Positions 31,947-41,736 of a stretch of 64,000 nucleotides of DNA are shown here, piece by piece (positions within the stretch are counted from its first letter, which is position 1; every line of letters begins with the position of its first letter). Source of the DNA: Paenibacillus glycanilyticus (GTDB lineage Bacteria > Bacillota > Bacilli > Paenibacillales > Paenibacillaceae). Location: contig NZ_JAMBNP010000011.1 of NCBI RefSeq assembly GCF_023715145.1, forward strand, positions 1 to 64,000. Reading direction: 5' to 3'. A program made the position numbers and the translations under genes. Under the pieces are notes generated by a model. It was given only the letters and a program-made list of their open reading frames with translations. It was not told the DNA's origin and ran no database searches.

Positions 31947-34900
31947 ATGAAACCATTAGCCATGCATGAGATCAGGAGTACGTCACTCAAAGTGATGCTC
32001 GTCGTAAGCTTGTTATTGAGCACGTTCTTTGGGAATAGTCCGAGCCGAGTAAGCGCGGACCCGGCCCCAGCCCAAGCTGGTGTACCAACAAATCCATTTC
32101 CGAGCCCTGCGGTGGATAGTGCTCTAACGAAGCATGACCTGACCTATGCTCCAAGCCCGCTGGACAATCCGCTGAAAGGATTCGCGCCGTTCTATCCGTG
32201 GGAAACGGAGACTTCATTCCCCCACAGCTTGGAGTGGTATTATGTCCCGCTTAAAGCGGTGATGAATGGCCCGGATTCTTATACCTTTGACGCTGGTCTT
32301 GAACCGGCGCTGGATGCCATTGCGGCAAGAGGGAATCAGGCGGCGATTAGAGTCTATCTGGAGTATCCCGGCAAAGAGGATGCCATGCCGGCGTTTATTC
32401 GCGACAGCGGCGTTGCCATGCGTCACAACGATACGTTTGACCAAGACGAGCCGGATTATGACGATCCGTTAATGGTCGCGTATCTGACAAACTTTATTAA
32501 AGCCTTTGGCGCAAAATATGACGGTGATCCGCGTATCGGCTTTATTCATATGGGCCTCGTTGGTTTATGGGGGGAATGGCATACTTACCCTTATGATGAG
32601 GATGCTGCAGACGGATTGCCGAATTATATGCCTAGCGCGGATACCATCGAGGAGCTTTTCGGCGCCTATGATACAGCCTTCAACTACACGAAGCTGGAGG
32701 TCCGGTATCCCGGCTTGCCTGGCGCATCGGAATACAACATGGGCTACCATGACGACTCCTTTGGTTATAAGGAAGGCGATCCGCTGCAAAGCGTAACGCA
32801 GCCCGAAAGTATGGGCGGAGCCTATTATTCGTTCCTGACCAAAATGCTGGAGGCCGGATCGGAGAATAAATGGATAACGGAATCGGTTGGCGGAGAGGTG
32901 CGTCCGGAAATTCAGAGCAGCTTCTTTTCCGGCGGAGCTAACGTTGATGATGCCATGGACGATATTGAACTGACTCATGCGACGTGGATGATTAACCAGG
33001 GCGGTATCAGCAACTATGATGCTGACAATGCAGCCGTTGCCGCAGGCGTGAGAAAGATGGGCTACGATCTGAATGTGAAGAGCGCCCATTATAATGATGT
33101 TGCGCAAGGCGACCCGCTTAAGGTTGGCGTAACCATTCAAAATAATGGCGTCGCTCCCTTTGCTTATCCTTGGAAGGTAGAGCTGGGAGTGAAGAATGCA
33201 ACGGGTAAGCTTGTGAAACAGTGGGATACAACCTGGGATATGACGAAGGTTATGCCATCGCAGATCAGAACGTACCCGGAATGGAATGTGGCTGGCGATC
33301 CGAAGTACGTATCATTCGGTGAACCCTATTATTTCGATGCGACAATTGCGGCTCCAGGTCTAAATGACGGTTACTATTATTTGGTTATGAAGGTCGTTAA
33401 CCCGTTAGAGGCTATTAGCGGCAAGGCGAAAAAAGTAGGCTTTGCGAACACGGATCAAGACAAGGAAGGCTGGCTGAATTTGGGGCCGGTACGAATAGGG
33501 GATTGCGCAGCCCCTTGTTCCGAGCCTCCAACATCGCCGCCGGCGCCGCCAAAGCGCTTGCTCGTGGATGATTATGACGGAACGCCGGCATGGTCCGGAA
33601 GCACTCAAAATGATCTCAACCAATGGACCGGATCAAGCGGATTTGCCAATGGGAGTGGCGCCGGTGTTGTGGAGAACGGCGTTTTAACGCTGCAATATCA
33701 GAATATGTCCCGGATGGAAACGAATATCGGCCGAAATCTTGCGGATACGGGCAAACTGGTCATTCGGGTAAAAGGAGCAGCCGGTGGCGAAGAGAATCAG
33801 GTCAATATCGGCATTGGCGGCGTAACGAAAACGCTCGGTCAATTCAGCGGCGATACGGTAACGACAAGCTACAAAGACATTGTGATCGACTTGCCTAATC
33901 AAGGGGTAGATTTATCGCAGACGATCTGGAGCATTGCAATCTCCCAAGCCACGTGGGGGACGACGGGAACCATCTCTATCGATGAGATCTACTTTACGGA
34001 TAAGTACGAATCGGACACGGATCCCGGTACCGATCCCGGTACCGATCCCGGCACCGATCCTGGGTCAGACAAACCGGGGCTCATAGACGATTTCGAGTCC
34101 TATGCGGATAATGCTGCGCTTGGGCAAGCATGGACGGAAGCATGGTCAGACAAACCGGGTTCGGTTACAAGAGCGCTTGGAGAGTCAAGCGGAAGCAAGG
34201 GGCTCAAGCTGTCGACTGCAATCGCGGATTCGGAATGGTCGAATATTATCCATGCCATCCCTTCCGACAAGAAAGATTGGTCGAAGTATGACGGCTTAAG
34301 CTTCTGGGTGGACAATGCAACGAACGACAATAAGGATTTCAGCTTAAATGTCGCGCTTCAAACGCCAGTCGCCAAAGGCGAGTTTGGTTTGAAGGAAGGC
34401 GGGCATGCCTTAACTATCGCAGCTGACGGAAGCTGGCATCCTGCCGCGTTTAACGGAAGCTCGCTCAATGTTCCTGCGGGATTCCAAGGCGTAGTCAAAA
34501 TCTCTTGGGATCAATTCGCTCAATCCGCATGGCAGTGTGACGGTGTTCAAGCAGACTGCGCAGCCGCGCTTGATCCAAGCGAAGTAACCGGACTTCAGTT
34601 CGGATACCCGCCAGCGGGTTATAGCCATAACGTCATCACCATTGACGACATCTTGCTCTATCGGGCTGACAAAGTATTGGACGATTTCGAATCTTATGCT
34701 GACGATGCCGCTTTGCAGAGCATCTGGAGAATAGACTGGGAATCCGGAGAGCCGTCCACCCTTCGCACGATTGACCATGCGAATGTATCGAATGGCAGTC
34801 AAGCGATGAAGCTTTCCGTTACTCCTCCTCCGGGCAAACCCGTATCCGATTGGGTAAACATTAAACGCGTCGCCTTTAGCGGAGCGGATTCGGATTGGTC

Positions 34901-37900
34901 CGCATTTGACGGACTCACCTTCTGGGTTAATAATGTCTCGCCGACCAGCAAAAGCATGGATTTGAATCTTTCGCTTGTTACGGATGCGCCAAAGGGCGAA
35001 TTTTCTTTAAAACAAGGCGGAGCCGTACAGTTCTATGATGCCGATGGCGGCTGGAAGACAACCACGCTTGGCGGAGGCTCCCTATCCGTCGCTGCCGGCT
35101 ACAAAGGAATGGTTCGAATTCCTTGGAGCGCATTCGCCCAATCCGCATGGCAAGGCTGCGATGCTTGCGACGCGGAGTTCGATGCAAGCAAGGTTCTTCA
35201 AATTCAATTCGGCTTTGGCCCGAACAATCAAACGGACAATGTGCTCAGTATTGACCAGATTGGTCTCTATGCATTAGCCGGCAGAACCGGCGGATCGGGA
35301 GAAGGACCAACAACAGATCCCGTTGACCATCCAGCGGCGCCTGCTTGGGCAACGGCAGCGGGAACGGAGGCGCTAACCTATCAGCATGCACCTGTAGACA
35401 ATCCGCTCAAAGGCTTCCTTCCCTTCTACGATGCAGCGGAGGAAACCTATTTCAGGGAAGGCGATGATTGGAGAGACCGGCCAACGCAATTGCCTTATAG
35501 CATGGAGTTCTTCTACTTGCCGCTTAATAAGCTGATGAACAACCTGAATGATTTTAATTGGGCGGAGCTGGACAAACGGCTTGACGCCGTCGCGTCCAGA
35601 GGCAACCAAGCCGTATTCAGGGTTTATCTGGACTATCCGAATAAACCGTCCGGAATCCCGCAATTCCTTCTGGATGAAGGGCTGGAGACTTATGCTTATT
35701 CGGAATACAACAACGGCAAGGATGCAACGAGCTTAGCGCCTAATTATAATGACGAGCATTTAATGGGAGCGTTGGACAATTTCATTCACGCGCTTGGAGC
35801 GCGTTATGACGGCGATCCCCGTATCGGCTTCCTGACAATCGGATTGATCGGTTTCTGGGGCGAGTGGCATACGTATCCTTATGACGGGAACATCAAATCA
35901 CCAAATCTGATGCCATCCGACGCCAACCTGAAGCGGGTTCTTACCGATATGGATAATGCTTTTAACGAAACGCAGCTCGTCTTGCGTTATCCGATGGACA
36001 ACAGCATCTTAAAAACCAAAAACTTCGACGTCGGATACCATGATGATTCCTTTGCGTTCCAGACGCTCCCGCCAAGCCTCGGCGGGCAAGGCTGGCATTT
36101 CTGGGGAAGAGTCAATGACGCAGGGGTAACGGATTTCTGGAAAACGAACAGCATGGGCGGAGAGATGAGACCGGAAATTCAATTGAAAATGTGGAACAAT
36201 GATCCGCCTAAATACAATGAACCGTCGGCCCCTATCGAGGGGGCGCAAGGAGAAGATTATTACACCAGCTTGAACTTAACCCATGCCTCTTGGCTGATTA
36301 CGCAAGGAATTTTCCAAACTCCTCTGGAGGCTGAACCGCTGGCAAGAGCTGCGGAAGGATCGCGGAGATTGGGCTATGAATATTACGTACCAGCCGCTTA
36401 CCTGGACGCGTCGGACGGAAATCTGAAGGTAGGAGTAGAGCTGGAGAACAAAGGAGCAGCGCCATTCTACTACAACTGGAAGGTAGAGCTTGCGGCCAAA
36501 TCAGACAATGGAATTGTGAAAGTATGGGAGCCGGGCTGGGATCTGAAAGACATTCTTCCGAATACGAATGGCTTTGACAACAATAAGCTGTTTGAATCGA
36601 CCGGCAATCCGGCATTAAGCAACGGCAGGTATCAAATCTTGATGCGGTACGTGAATCCGCTGGAGGATATCAACGCGGACGCCAAGAAATTCCGCTTCGC
36701 CAATACGGAGCAGAATAGCGACGGGTGGCTGGAGCTGGGCAGCGTGGACGTATCGAATAGTTCTGCCGAGGCTCCAATAAGGGTTACGGGTTTAACGGCG
36801 AATACGCCAAGCCAGCTTCAATTGTCCCCTAACGCCAGCGCACAAATCAATGTTACGGTAGCACCGGCAGGAGCGGGCAATAACAGAGTGGTGTGGTCTT
36901 CGGCCAATACGAAGGTGGCCTATGTGTCTGCAACAGGCTTGGTCAAGGCTGTTGGTGTCGGTACCGCTGTCATTACGGCTAAGTCTTCCGACGGCAATCT
37001 GGAGAAGCAATTCCAAGTGACCGTTGCTTCCGATTCAGGCTCGAACCCGTCCTCTGGCGGATCAACAACTCAGCCAGGACTGGAACATACGGATAAAGGA
37101 ATCAAGCTGGGGCAGGATGCGGCAACCATTGCGCGATCAACGAACGGAAACGGCATAAATGAGACAACCGCGACCGTTGACGCGAAAAAGCTTCAGGATG
37201 CCTTCCAAGCTCTTCGCAACAAACCGTCTAGCGTACAATCCAATTCCGTCATTATCGAATTGGAAAACAATGGAGGAAGCGTGAAGGTAAATATCCCGTC
37301 ATCTGCCCTTGCAAATGTTGGGGATGCGCTGCCGGACGCGTCGATTCTTGTGCAGACGGATTTCGGAAGCTACAAGGTTCCCGTTAAAGCTCTAGGTTTG
37401 GCTGCTTTAGCTCAGAAGCTTGGCGCGAGCCCAGAGGAGATGACGATTCGTATCGTCATTGACAGAGTGGCAGGCAGTGCGGCGGATCTACTGGCTGCAC
37501 AGGCAGGCAAAGAGGGACTGACCTTGCTTGTTCCCGCGCTGGATTACAAAATCTTTGCCCAAGCAAACGGGCAGTCCATCGAGATAACCAGCTTCGGCAG
37601 CACCTATGTCGAGAGAACGGTTATTGTGCCGGGAACCCTTGATCAAGCGAATGCGACGGCCCTTCTATTCGACCCGGTTACAGGGGCATTTACTTTTGTT
37701 CCATCGATTATTCAAGAAAACGGCGGGCATAAAGAAGTTGTCATTAAACGAAACGGGAATAGCATTTATGCGGTTGTTTCGAGTTCGGGCAGCAGAACGT
37801 TCGCTGATCTCCAAGGCCACTGGGCGAAATCGGATGTCGAATTGCTGGCCTCCAAACGAATAATCAACGGTGCTGCGCCTGACCGCTTCTCGCCGGACAA

Positions 37901-38351
37901 ACCGATTACCCGCGCGGAATTTACGGCTATCCTTGTCCGCTCCCTTGGACTCAGCTCCTCGGATGCGAAGTCCGTTTTTGGTGACGTAGCCAAAGGAGAC
38001 TGGTACGCAGACGTGATTGCAACGGCGGTTGAGGCGGGACTCATTAATGGCTACGCCGATGGTACGTTCAAACCAAATGAACAAATCACCCGCGAACAAA
38101 TAGCCGTTATGATCGCAAGAGCCTTGAGCTATGTGAATAAATCCGTTCAAGTCAACGAAGATGCTCTTAAAAGGTATGCGGATAACGGCTCCGTTAGCGC
38201 ATGGGCTAAACAGTCGATAGCCGAATTGCTCGCAGCTCAAATTATGAAAGGGAAATCCGAGACAACAATCGATCCGGCCGCGCTTGCAAGCCGAGCTGAA
38301 GCCGCGGTTATGATCAAACGGTTTCTGCAATTCGTCCAATTCATGAACTAA
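31947..38351 (+). CDS. Giant S-layer-anchored protein with two DUF4832 domains
   Basis: About 2134 residues from ATG 31947 (AAAGGAGG upstream). Order: signal peptide (LVVSLLLSTFFGN...VSADP); DUF4832 #1 (about 64-518); jelly-roll-like domain (535-688) related to the C-terminus of the 22643 protein; T-D-P-G repeat linker (690-710); two related carbohydrate-binding-like domains starting LIDDFESYADN (711) and VLDDFESYADD (909); DUF4832 #2 (about 1140-1602); Big2 domain (1612-1696); pre-SLH beta domain; three SLH domains (about 1950-end; ITRAEFTAILVRSLGL). Both DUF4832 copies contain WGEWHTYP, GYHDDSF and GGE(V/M)RPEIQ. Probably a wall-bound glycan-binding or degrading protein co-expressed with the importer. 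Confidence 0.88.
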   Translation: MKPLAMHEIRSTSLKVMLVVSLLLSTFFGNSPSRVSADPAPAQAGVPTNPFPSPAVDSALTKHDLTYAPSPLDNPLKGFAPFYPWETETSFPHSLEWYYVPLKAVMNGPDSYTFDAGLEPALDAIAARGNQAAIRVYLEYPGKEDAMPAFIRDSGVAMRHNDTFDQDEPDYDDPLMVAYLTNFIKAFGAKYDGDPRIGFIHMGLVGLWGEWHTYPYDEDAADGLPNYMPSADTIEELFGAYDTAFNYTKLEVRYPGLPGASEYNMGYHDDSFGYKEGDPLQSVTQPESMGGAYYSFLTKMLEAGSENKWITESVGGEVRPEIQSSFFSGGANVDDAMDDIELTHATWMINQGGISNYDADNAAVAAGVRKMGYDLNVKSAHYNDVAQGDPLKVGVTIQNNGVAPFAYPWKVELGVKNATGKLVKQWDTTWDMTKVMPSQIRTYPEWNVAGDPKYVSFGEPYYFDATIAAPGLNDGYYYLVMKVVNPLEAISGKAKKVGFANTDQDKEGWLNLGPVRIGDCAAPCSEPPTSPPAPPKRLLVDDYDGTPAWSGSTQNDLNQWTGSSGFANGSGAGVVENGVLTLQYQNMSRMETNIGRNLADTGKLVIRVKGAAGGEENQVNIGIGGVTKTLGQFSGDTVTTSYKDIVIDLPNQGVDLSQTIWSIAISQATWGTTGTISIDEIYFTDKYESDTDPGTDPGTDPGTDPGSDKPGLIDDFESYADNAALGQAWTEAWSDKPGSVTRALGESSGSKGLKLSTAIADSEWSNIIHAIPSDKKDWSKYDGLSFWVDNATNDNKDFSLNVALQTPVAKGEFGLKEGGHALTIAADGSWHPAAFNGSSLNVPAGFQGVVKISWDQFAQSAWQCDGVQADCAAALDPSEVTGLQFGYPPAGYSHNVITIDDILLYRADKVLDDFESYADDAALQSIWRIDWESGEPSTLRTIDHANVSNGSQAMKLSVTPPPGKPVSDWVNIKRVAFSGADSDWSAFDGLTFWVNNVSPTSKSMDLNLSLVTDAPKGEFSLKQGGAVQFYDADGGWKTTTLGGGSLSVAAGYKGMVRIPWSAFAQSAWQGCDACDAEFDASKVLQIQFGFGPNNQTDNVLSIDQIGLYALAGRTGGSGEGPTTDPVDHPAAPAWATAAGTEALTYQHAPVDNPLKGFLPFYDAAEETYFREGDDWRDRPTQLPYSMEFFYLPLNKLMNNLNDFNWAELDKRLDAVASRGNQAVFRVYLDYPNKPSGIPQFLLDEGLETYAYSEYNNGKDATSLAPNYNDEHLMGALDNFIHALGARYDGDPRIGFLTIGLIGFWGEWHTYPYDGNIKSPNLMPSDANLKRVLTDMDNAFNETQLVLRYPMDNSILKTKNFDVGYHDDSFAFQTLPPSLGGQGWHFWGRVNDAGVTDFWKTNSMGGEMRPEIQLKMWNNDPPKYNEPSAPIEGAQGEDYYTSLNLTHASWLITQGIFQTPLEAEPLARAAEGSRRLGYEYYVPAAYLDASDGNLKVGVELENKGAAPFYYNWKVELAAKSDNGIVKVWEPGWDLKDILPNTNGFDNNKLFESTGNPALSNGRYQILMRYVNPLEDINADAKKFRFANTEQNSDGWLELGSVDVSNSSAEAPIRVTGLTANTPSQLQLSPNASAQINVTVAPAGAGNNRVVWSSANTKVAYVSATGLVKAVGVGTAVITAKSSDGNLEKQFQVTVASDSGSNPSSGGSTTQPGLEHTDKGIKLGQDAATIARSTNGNGINETTATVDAKKLQDAFQALRNKPSSVQSNSVIIELENNGGSVKVNIPSSALANVGDALPDASILVQTDFGSYKVPVKALGLAALAQKLGASPEEMTIRIVIDRVAGSAADLLAAQAGKEGLTLLVPALDYKIFAQANGQSIEITSFGSTYVERTVIVPGTLDQANATALLFDPVTGAFTFVPSIIQENGGHKEVVIKRNGNSIYAVVSSSGSRTFADLQGHWAKSDVELLASKRIINGAAPDRFSPDKPITRAEFTAILVRSLGLSSSDAKSVFGDVAKGDWYADVIATAVEAGLINGYADGTFKPNEQITREQIAVMIARALSYVNKSVQVNEDALKRYADNGSVSAWAKQSIAELLAAQIMKGKSETTIDPAALASRAEAAVMIKRFLQFVQFMN

Positions 38352-38368
38352 ATGCCGGAAGGAATAAA

Positions 38369-38397
38369 GGAGCACATCGCGTAAGCGCATGTGCTCC
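38369..38397 (+). terminator. Hairpin after the SLH gene
   Basis: GGAGCACATCGCG-TAA-GCGCATGTGCTCC, followed by a weak T run (TGTTCT). Confidence 0.55.
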
Positions 38398-38483
38398 TGT
38401 TCTATGACGGTAATCATATTCACGCTATTAGAATTAGTGTAGACTAGCATTGAGTCTCTATGGTAAAGAGGGAGCGTTATAAG

Positions 38484-40010
38484 ATGAAGCCTATTGTTAT
38501 CGGTACGGTTGCGATACTGTCCCTATCTCTTGCGTATATCCTGTTCAGCCACTATATCAGCCCGGGCTTATCCAATCCGAAAGGCTCCCATAACGCCGAT
38601 GCAGCGAACAACACGGGAAAAGACGCGCCTGAATCATTTGTCACCTTGAAGGTGATTATGCCTGGCGACCAGTCGGCGCGCATGGGTGACTTCGTTGAGA
38701 ACGAACTAAACGAGAGATTAAAGAAAGATTTGAATATGAATCTTGAATTGACATATATCCCATGGTCGAATTACCAGCAAAAGCTGGAGCTCGCCTTATC
38801 CACCGGAGAAGATTACGATTTGTTCTGGTATGGCGCGCCATTCGTCTCCGTCTATTACAGCAAAGGTTATATTCAACCGTTAGACGAGCTTCTGGACAAA
38901 TACGGACCCGATCTGATTAAACATATCCCCGATGATAATTTCAAGCAGAACCGGATCGAAGGGAAGCTTTGGGCGATTCCGTCCCAAGCCTTTACGTCCG
39001 CCGGGAAATTCTCTTCGGTTATGGTCCGCCAGGACTTGCTGGAGAAGGTCGACATGACAGACATCAAGACGATAGCCGACTTGGAAAAATTCTATCAAAA
39101 GATGCAGGCGATAGATTCAAGCTACTACGGTTACTTGGAAACGGATCGCGGGCATGAATTGCTGTGGCGCGAATTGACGGATCGTAACTATTCATCCCTG
39201 GATGAGAGAATGTTATTTATGGTGGATGAGGACTCGGGAGAGATGCTCAGCTACGTGGAATCCGATTTATATAAGAAAGTAGCTCAGCTGCGCGAGTCAT
39301 GGGTCAACAAGGGGATTATTAACAAGGACCTTGTCGGCAATCCGGCGGCGAAGATTGATCAGGAGAATGCGGGCAAGCTTCTATTCCGCGTAGGCGCGGT
39401 ATCCCGAGCGATGGAAAATCTGCAGACGGCTCGGAATGCCGATCCGAATGCGAGGCTTCGCGAATATTATCTGGCAAAGGACAAGCCGAAGTACATTACG
39501 ACCCCAAGCAATGAAGCCTTTATGATTACATCCGCCTCGCAAAACCCTGAACGCGCCATGATGTTCATGAATTGGATTCTGCAAAGCAAAGAAAATTATA
39601 ACTTTATTATTTATGGGGTAGAGGGTAAGGATTATGAACTGGACAACGGTAAAATCAAGCAATTGACCAATGACCAGCTGATGTACGAATGGATGTGGCG
39701 GAACAAGGACTATTTCATCGCGCCTGCCAGCGTAGAAGATAACATTATCGATGATATGCTTGCCAATGACGAGAATTCCCGCATCTCCAAGCTATTCGGG
39801 TTTCATTTCAACGAGGCCTCCGTCAAGAACGAGATCGCGCAAGTCATGGCGGTCTATAAGGAAAAATTCGAGCCGATCAATTTTGGACTGGCCAGCTACG
39901 ATCAATATTATGAAGATGCCCTCGCAGCTCTCAAGAAGGCGGGCTTTGACATTGTTTTTGCCGAACTGAAAAAGCAATTCTCGGAATTTCAACTCCAAGC
40001 CCGCAGCTGA
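38484..40010 (+). CDS. Solute-binding protein anchored by an N-terminal helix, upstream of a two-component pair
   Basis: About 508 residues. The N-terminus has one hydrophobic segment (PIVIGTVAILSLSLAYILFSHYI) without a cysteine, so it is anchored as a signal-anchor rather than a lipoprotein. The mature part resembles oligosaccharide-binding proteins of the DUF3502/LipO type: LKVIMPGDQSARMGDFVENELNERLKKDLNMNLELTYIPWSNYQQKLELALSTGEDYDLFWYG, then GKLWAIPSQ. No permease is next to it; the kinase starts 14 bp after its stop. I infer that it presents a ligand to the kinase. ATG 38484 chosen (AGAGGGAGCG upstream). Confidence 0.85.
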   Translation: MKPIVIGTVAILSLSLAYILFSHYISPGLSNPKGSHNADAANNTGKDAPESFVTLKVIMPGDQSARMGDFVENELNERLKKDLNMNLELTYIPWSNYQQKLELALSTGEDYDLFWYGAPFVSVYYSKGYIQPLDELLDKYGPDLIKHIPDDNFKQNRIEGKLWAIPSQAFTSAGKFSSVMVRQDLLEKVDMTDIKTIADLEKFYQKMQAIDSSYYGYLETDRGHELLWRELTDRNYSSLDERMLFMVDEDSGEMLSYVESDLYKKVAQLRESWVNKGIINKDLVGNPAAKIDQENAGKLLFRVGAVSRAMENLQTARNADPNARLREYYLAKDKPKYITTPSNEAFMITSASQNPERAMMFMNWILQSKENYNFIIYGVEGKDYELDNGKIKQLTNDQLMYEWMWRNKDYFIAPASVEDNIIDDMLANDENSRISKLFGFHFNEASVKNEIAQVMAVYKEKFEPINFGLASYDQYYEDALAALKKAGFDIVFAELKKQFSEFQLQARS

Positions 40011-40024
40011 GAGGACGATTGATC

Positions 40025-41734
40025 ATGAGCAGGTTCAATATCTTTACCAAGTTGATAGCTACTTTGCTGATTTTGCTTATTCCGATCATGCTTCTGTTTG
40101 CCGTGTCGAACCGAACAAGCACGGAGGTATTGACCGACGAAATTATTAAGGTAAAGCGCTATCAGATTGAAACGTTTGCCAACCAGCTGGATCAATTGTT
40201 TTTCCGGCTGGATACCTATAAGAAAATGCTGTACGAAAGCACGGATGTGCGAAATTTAGCTTATCCCGATTTGCTGGACGACGTCTTGGACAAATACAGA
40301 ATTAACCGAACCGTCTCGGAAGAAATAAATCGTCTGGCCGGTTATGGCGATTGGAAAGCCGTGATCGCCGTGCTTTATCCTAGGACCGGAATCGTCATCA
40401 AGAGCAACTCCAGCTTGAATGCGCTTCCAAAGGAACTTCCCTTGCAGGATACCTTTTGGCAATACTACTCCGATCCGAGCGAGGATTATTTCATGGGCAT
40501 CTTATCTTATCCCGAGAACTCGGCGGAGACGGGCGAGGCGCACATGAGAGTCGTGCTGAAGTTCGGCGTGGCCGCGCTGCGAAGCGCTTTATCCGAATTC
40601 AAAGCCAATGGCTCGGGAGATCCGTTCCTGTACCATCCCGGGTCAGCTCCTATCTATAATTATTCGGTTAACGTGAAGCAGATTGACGAATTTCTCCCCC
40701 GGCTTAAGGAGATTGATCCTTCGACGGAAAGCGGGTACATGCTGCTTCAATCCGACAAGACGAAGTTTCAGGTTCATTATCAAAAGCTGGAGTCTTTGGG
40801 CTGGTATCTGGTTGACTACGTACCCATCAGCAATATCATGGCGCCAATCAGCCGGAACCAGACCATGTTTTACGTCATAAGCGGCATGCTTTTGTTTATG
40901 GGGGCGTATCTTGCCTTTGTGATGTATCGCAATATTCAGATTCCGTTCCGGAAAATGATCCGCAACATGAATTTAATCGAGAAAGGCATTTATTCCGTAA
41001 GGATGGTAGACAAGCCCAAAGGGGAGTACCGGTTTTTGTATGACCGATTTAACTCCATGGCGTCAAAAATAGAGGAGCTGATTGTCGATGTATATAAAGA
41101 ACAGCTTCGGTCGAAGGATGCGACGCTAAAGCAGCTGCAATCGCAGATTAACCCGCATTTTCTCTACAACACGCTTGCTTATATTAAAAGCATGATTGAA
41201 CTAAATGAACAGCATGCCGCTATTTCAATGACCATGAATTTGAGCAAGTATTACCGGTATACGACCAAGACGGGAAATAAGATGGTGCGGTTAAGAGAGG
41301 AACTGGACTTGATCCATTTCTATCTGGAGATTCATTGCATGCTGAGAGACGACTTTGAATTTCATATCGAGATCGAGCCGCAGATGGAGAATCTTGAGGT
41401 TCCCAGATTAATCGTACAGCCGCTTGTTGAGAATGTAATCCTTCATTCGTTTAATCAGCAATCCGAATACGGAATGATTCAAATAAAGTGCTGGAGCGAA
41501 GATGGAGTGCACCATGTAGCCGTAGAAGATACGGGCAGCGGAATGGATTATTCCATGCTCGAGTCTATCCGGAAGAAGATTTATTCGAGCGGCGAAGAGA
41601 TTGAATCGGGGCTGAAAAATGTCCATCAACGTCTGCGGTTAATGTACGGCGGCGACTCGGGCCTGCAGCTTAGCCAATCGAAGTTAGGCGGGCTTTGCGC
41701 ACAGTTAAGCTGGAGCGATAAGGAAGGTGTATAA
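40025..41734 (+). CDS. YesM-type membrane sensor histidine kinase
   Basis: 569 residues. Two transmembrane helices (LIATLLILLIPIMLLFAV near the N-terminus, MFYVISGMLLFMGAYLAFVMY near 285) flank an extracytoplasmic sensor domain; then a HAMP-like linker, phosphoacceptor SQINPHFLYNTLAYIK (His) of the HisK_5 class and an ATPase domain with PRLIVQPLVENVILHSF and DTGSGMD. The N-box has V-I-L-H-S-F where A-I-x-H-G is usual. Together with the preceding solute-binding protein and following AraC-type regulator it forms a glycan-sensing unit. Confidence 0.93.
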   Translation: MSRFNIFTKLIATLLILLIPIMLLFAVSNRTSTEVLTDEIIKVKRYQIETFANQLDQLFFRLDTYKKMLYESTDVRNLAYPDLLDDVLDKYRINRTVSEEINRLAGYGDWKAVIAVLYPRTGIVIKSNSSLNALPKELPLQDTFWQYYSDPSEDYFMGILSYPENSAETGEAHMRVVLKFGVAALRSALSEFKANGSGDPFLYHPGSAPIYNYSVNVKQIDEFLPRLKEIDPSTESGYMLLQSDKTKFQVHYQKLESLGWYLVDYVPISNIMAPISRNQTMFYVISGMLLFMGAYLAFVMYRNIQIPFRKMIRNMNLIEKGIYSVRMVDKPKGEYRFLYDRFNSMASKIEELIVDVYKEQLRSKDATLKQLQSQINPHFLYNTLAYIKSMIELNEQHAAISMTMNLSKYYRYTTKTGNKMVRLREELDLIHFYLEIHCMLRDDFEFHIEIEPQMENLEVPRLIVQPLVENVILHSFNQQSEYGMIQIKCWSEDGVHHVAVEDTGSGMDYSMLESIRKKIYSSGEEIESGLKNVHQRLRLMYGGDSGLQLSQSKLGGLCAQLSWSDKEGV

Positions 41735-41736
41735 GC

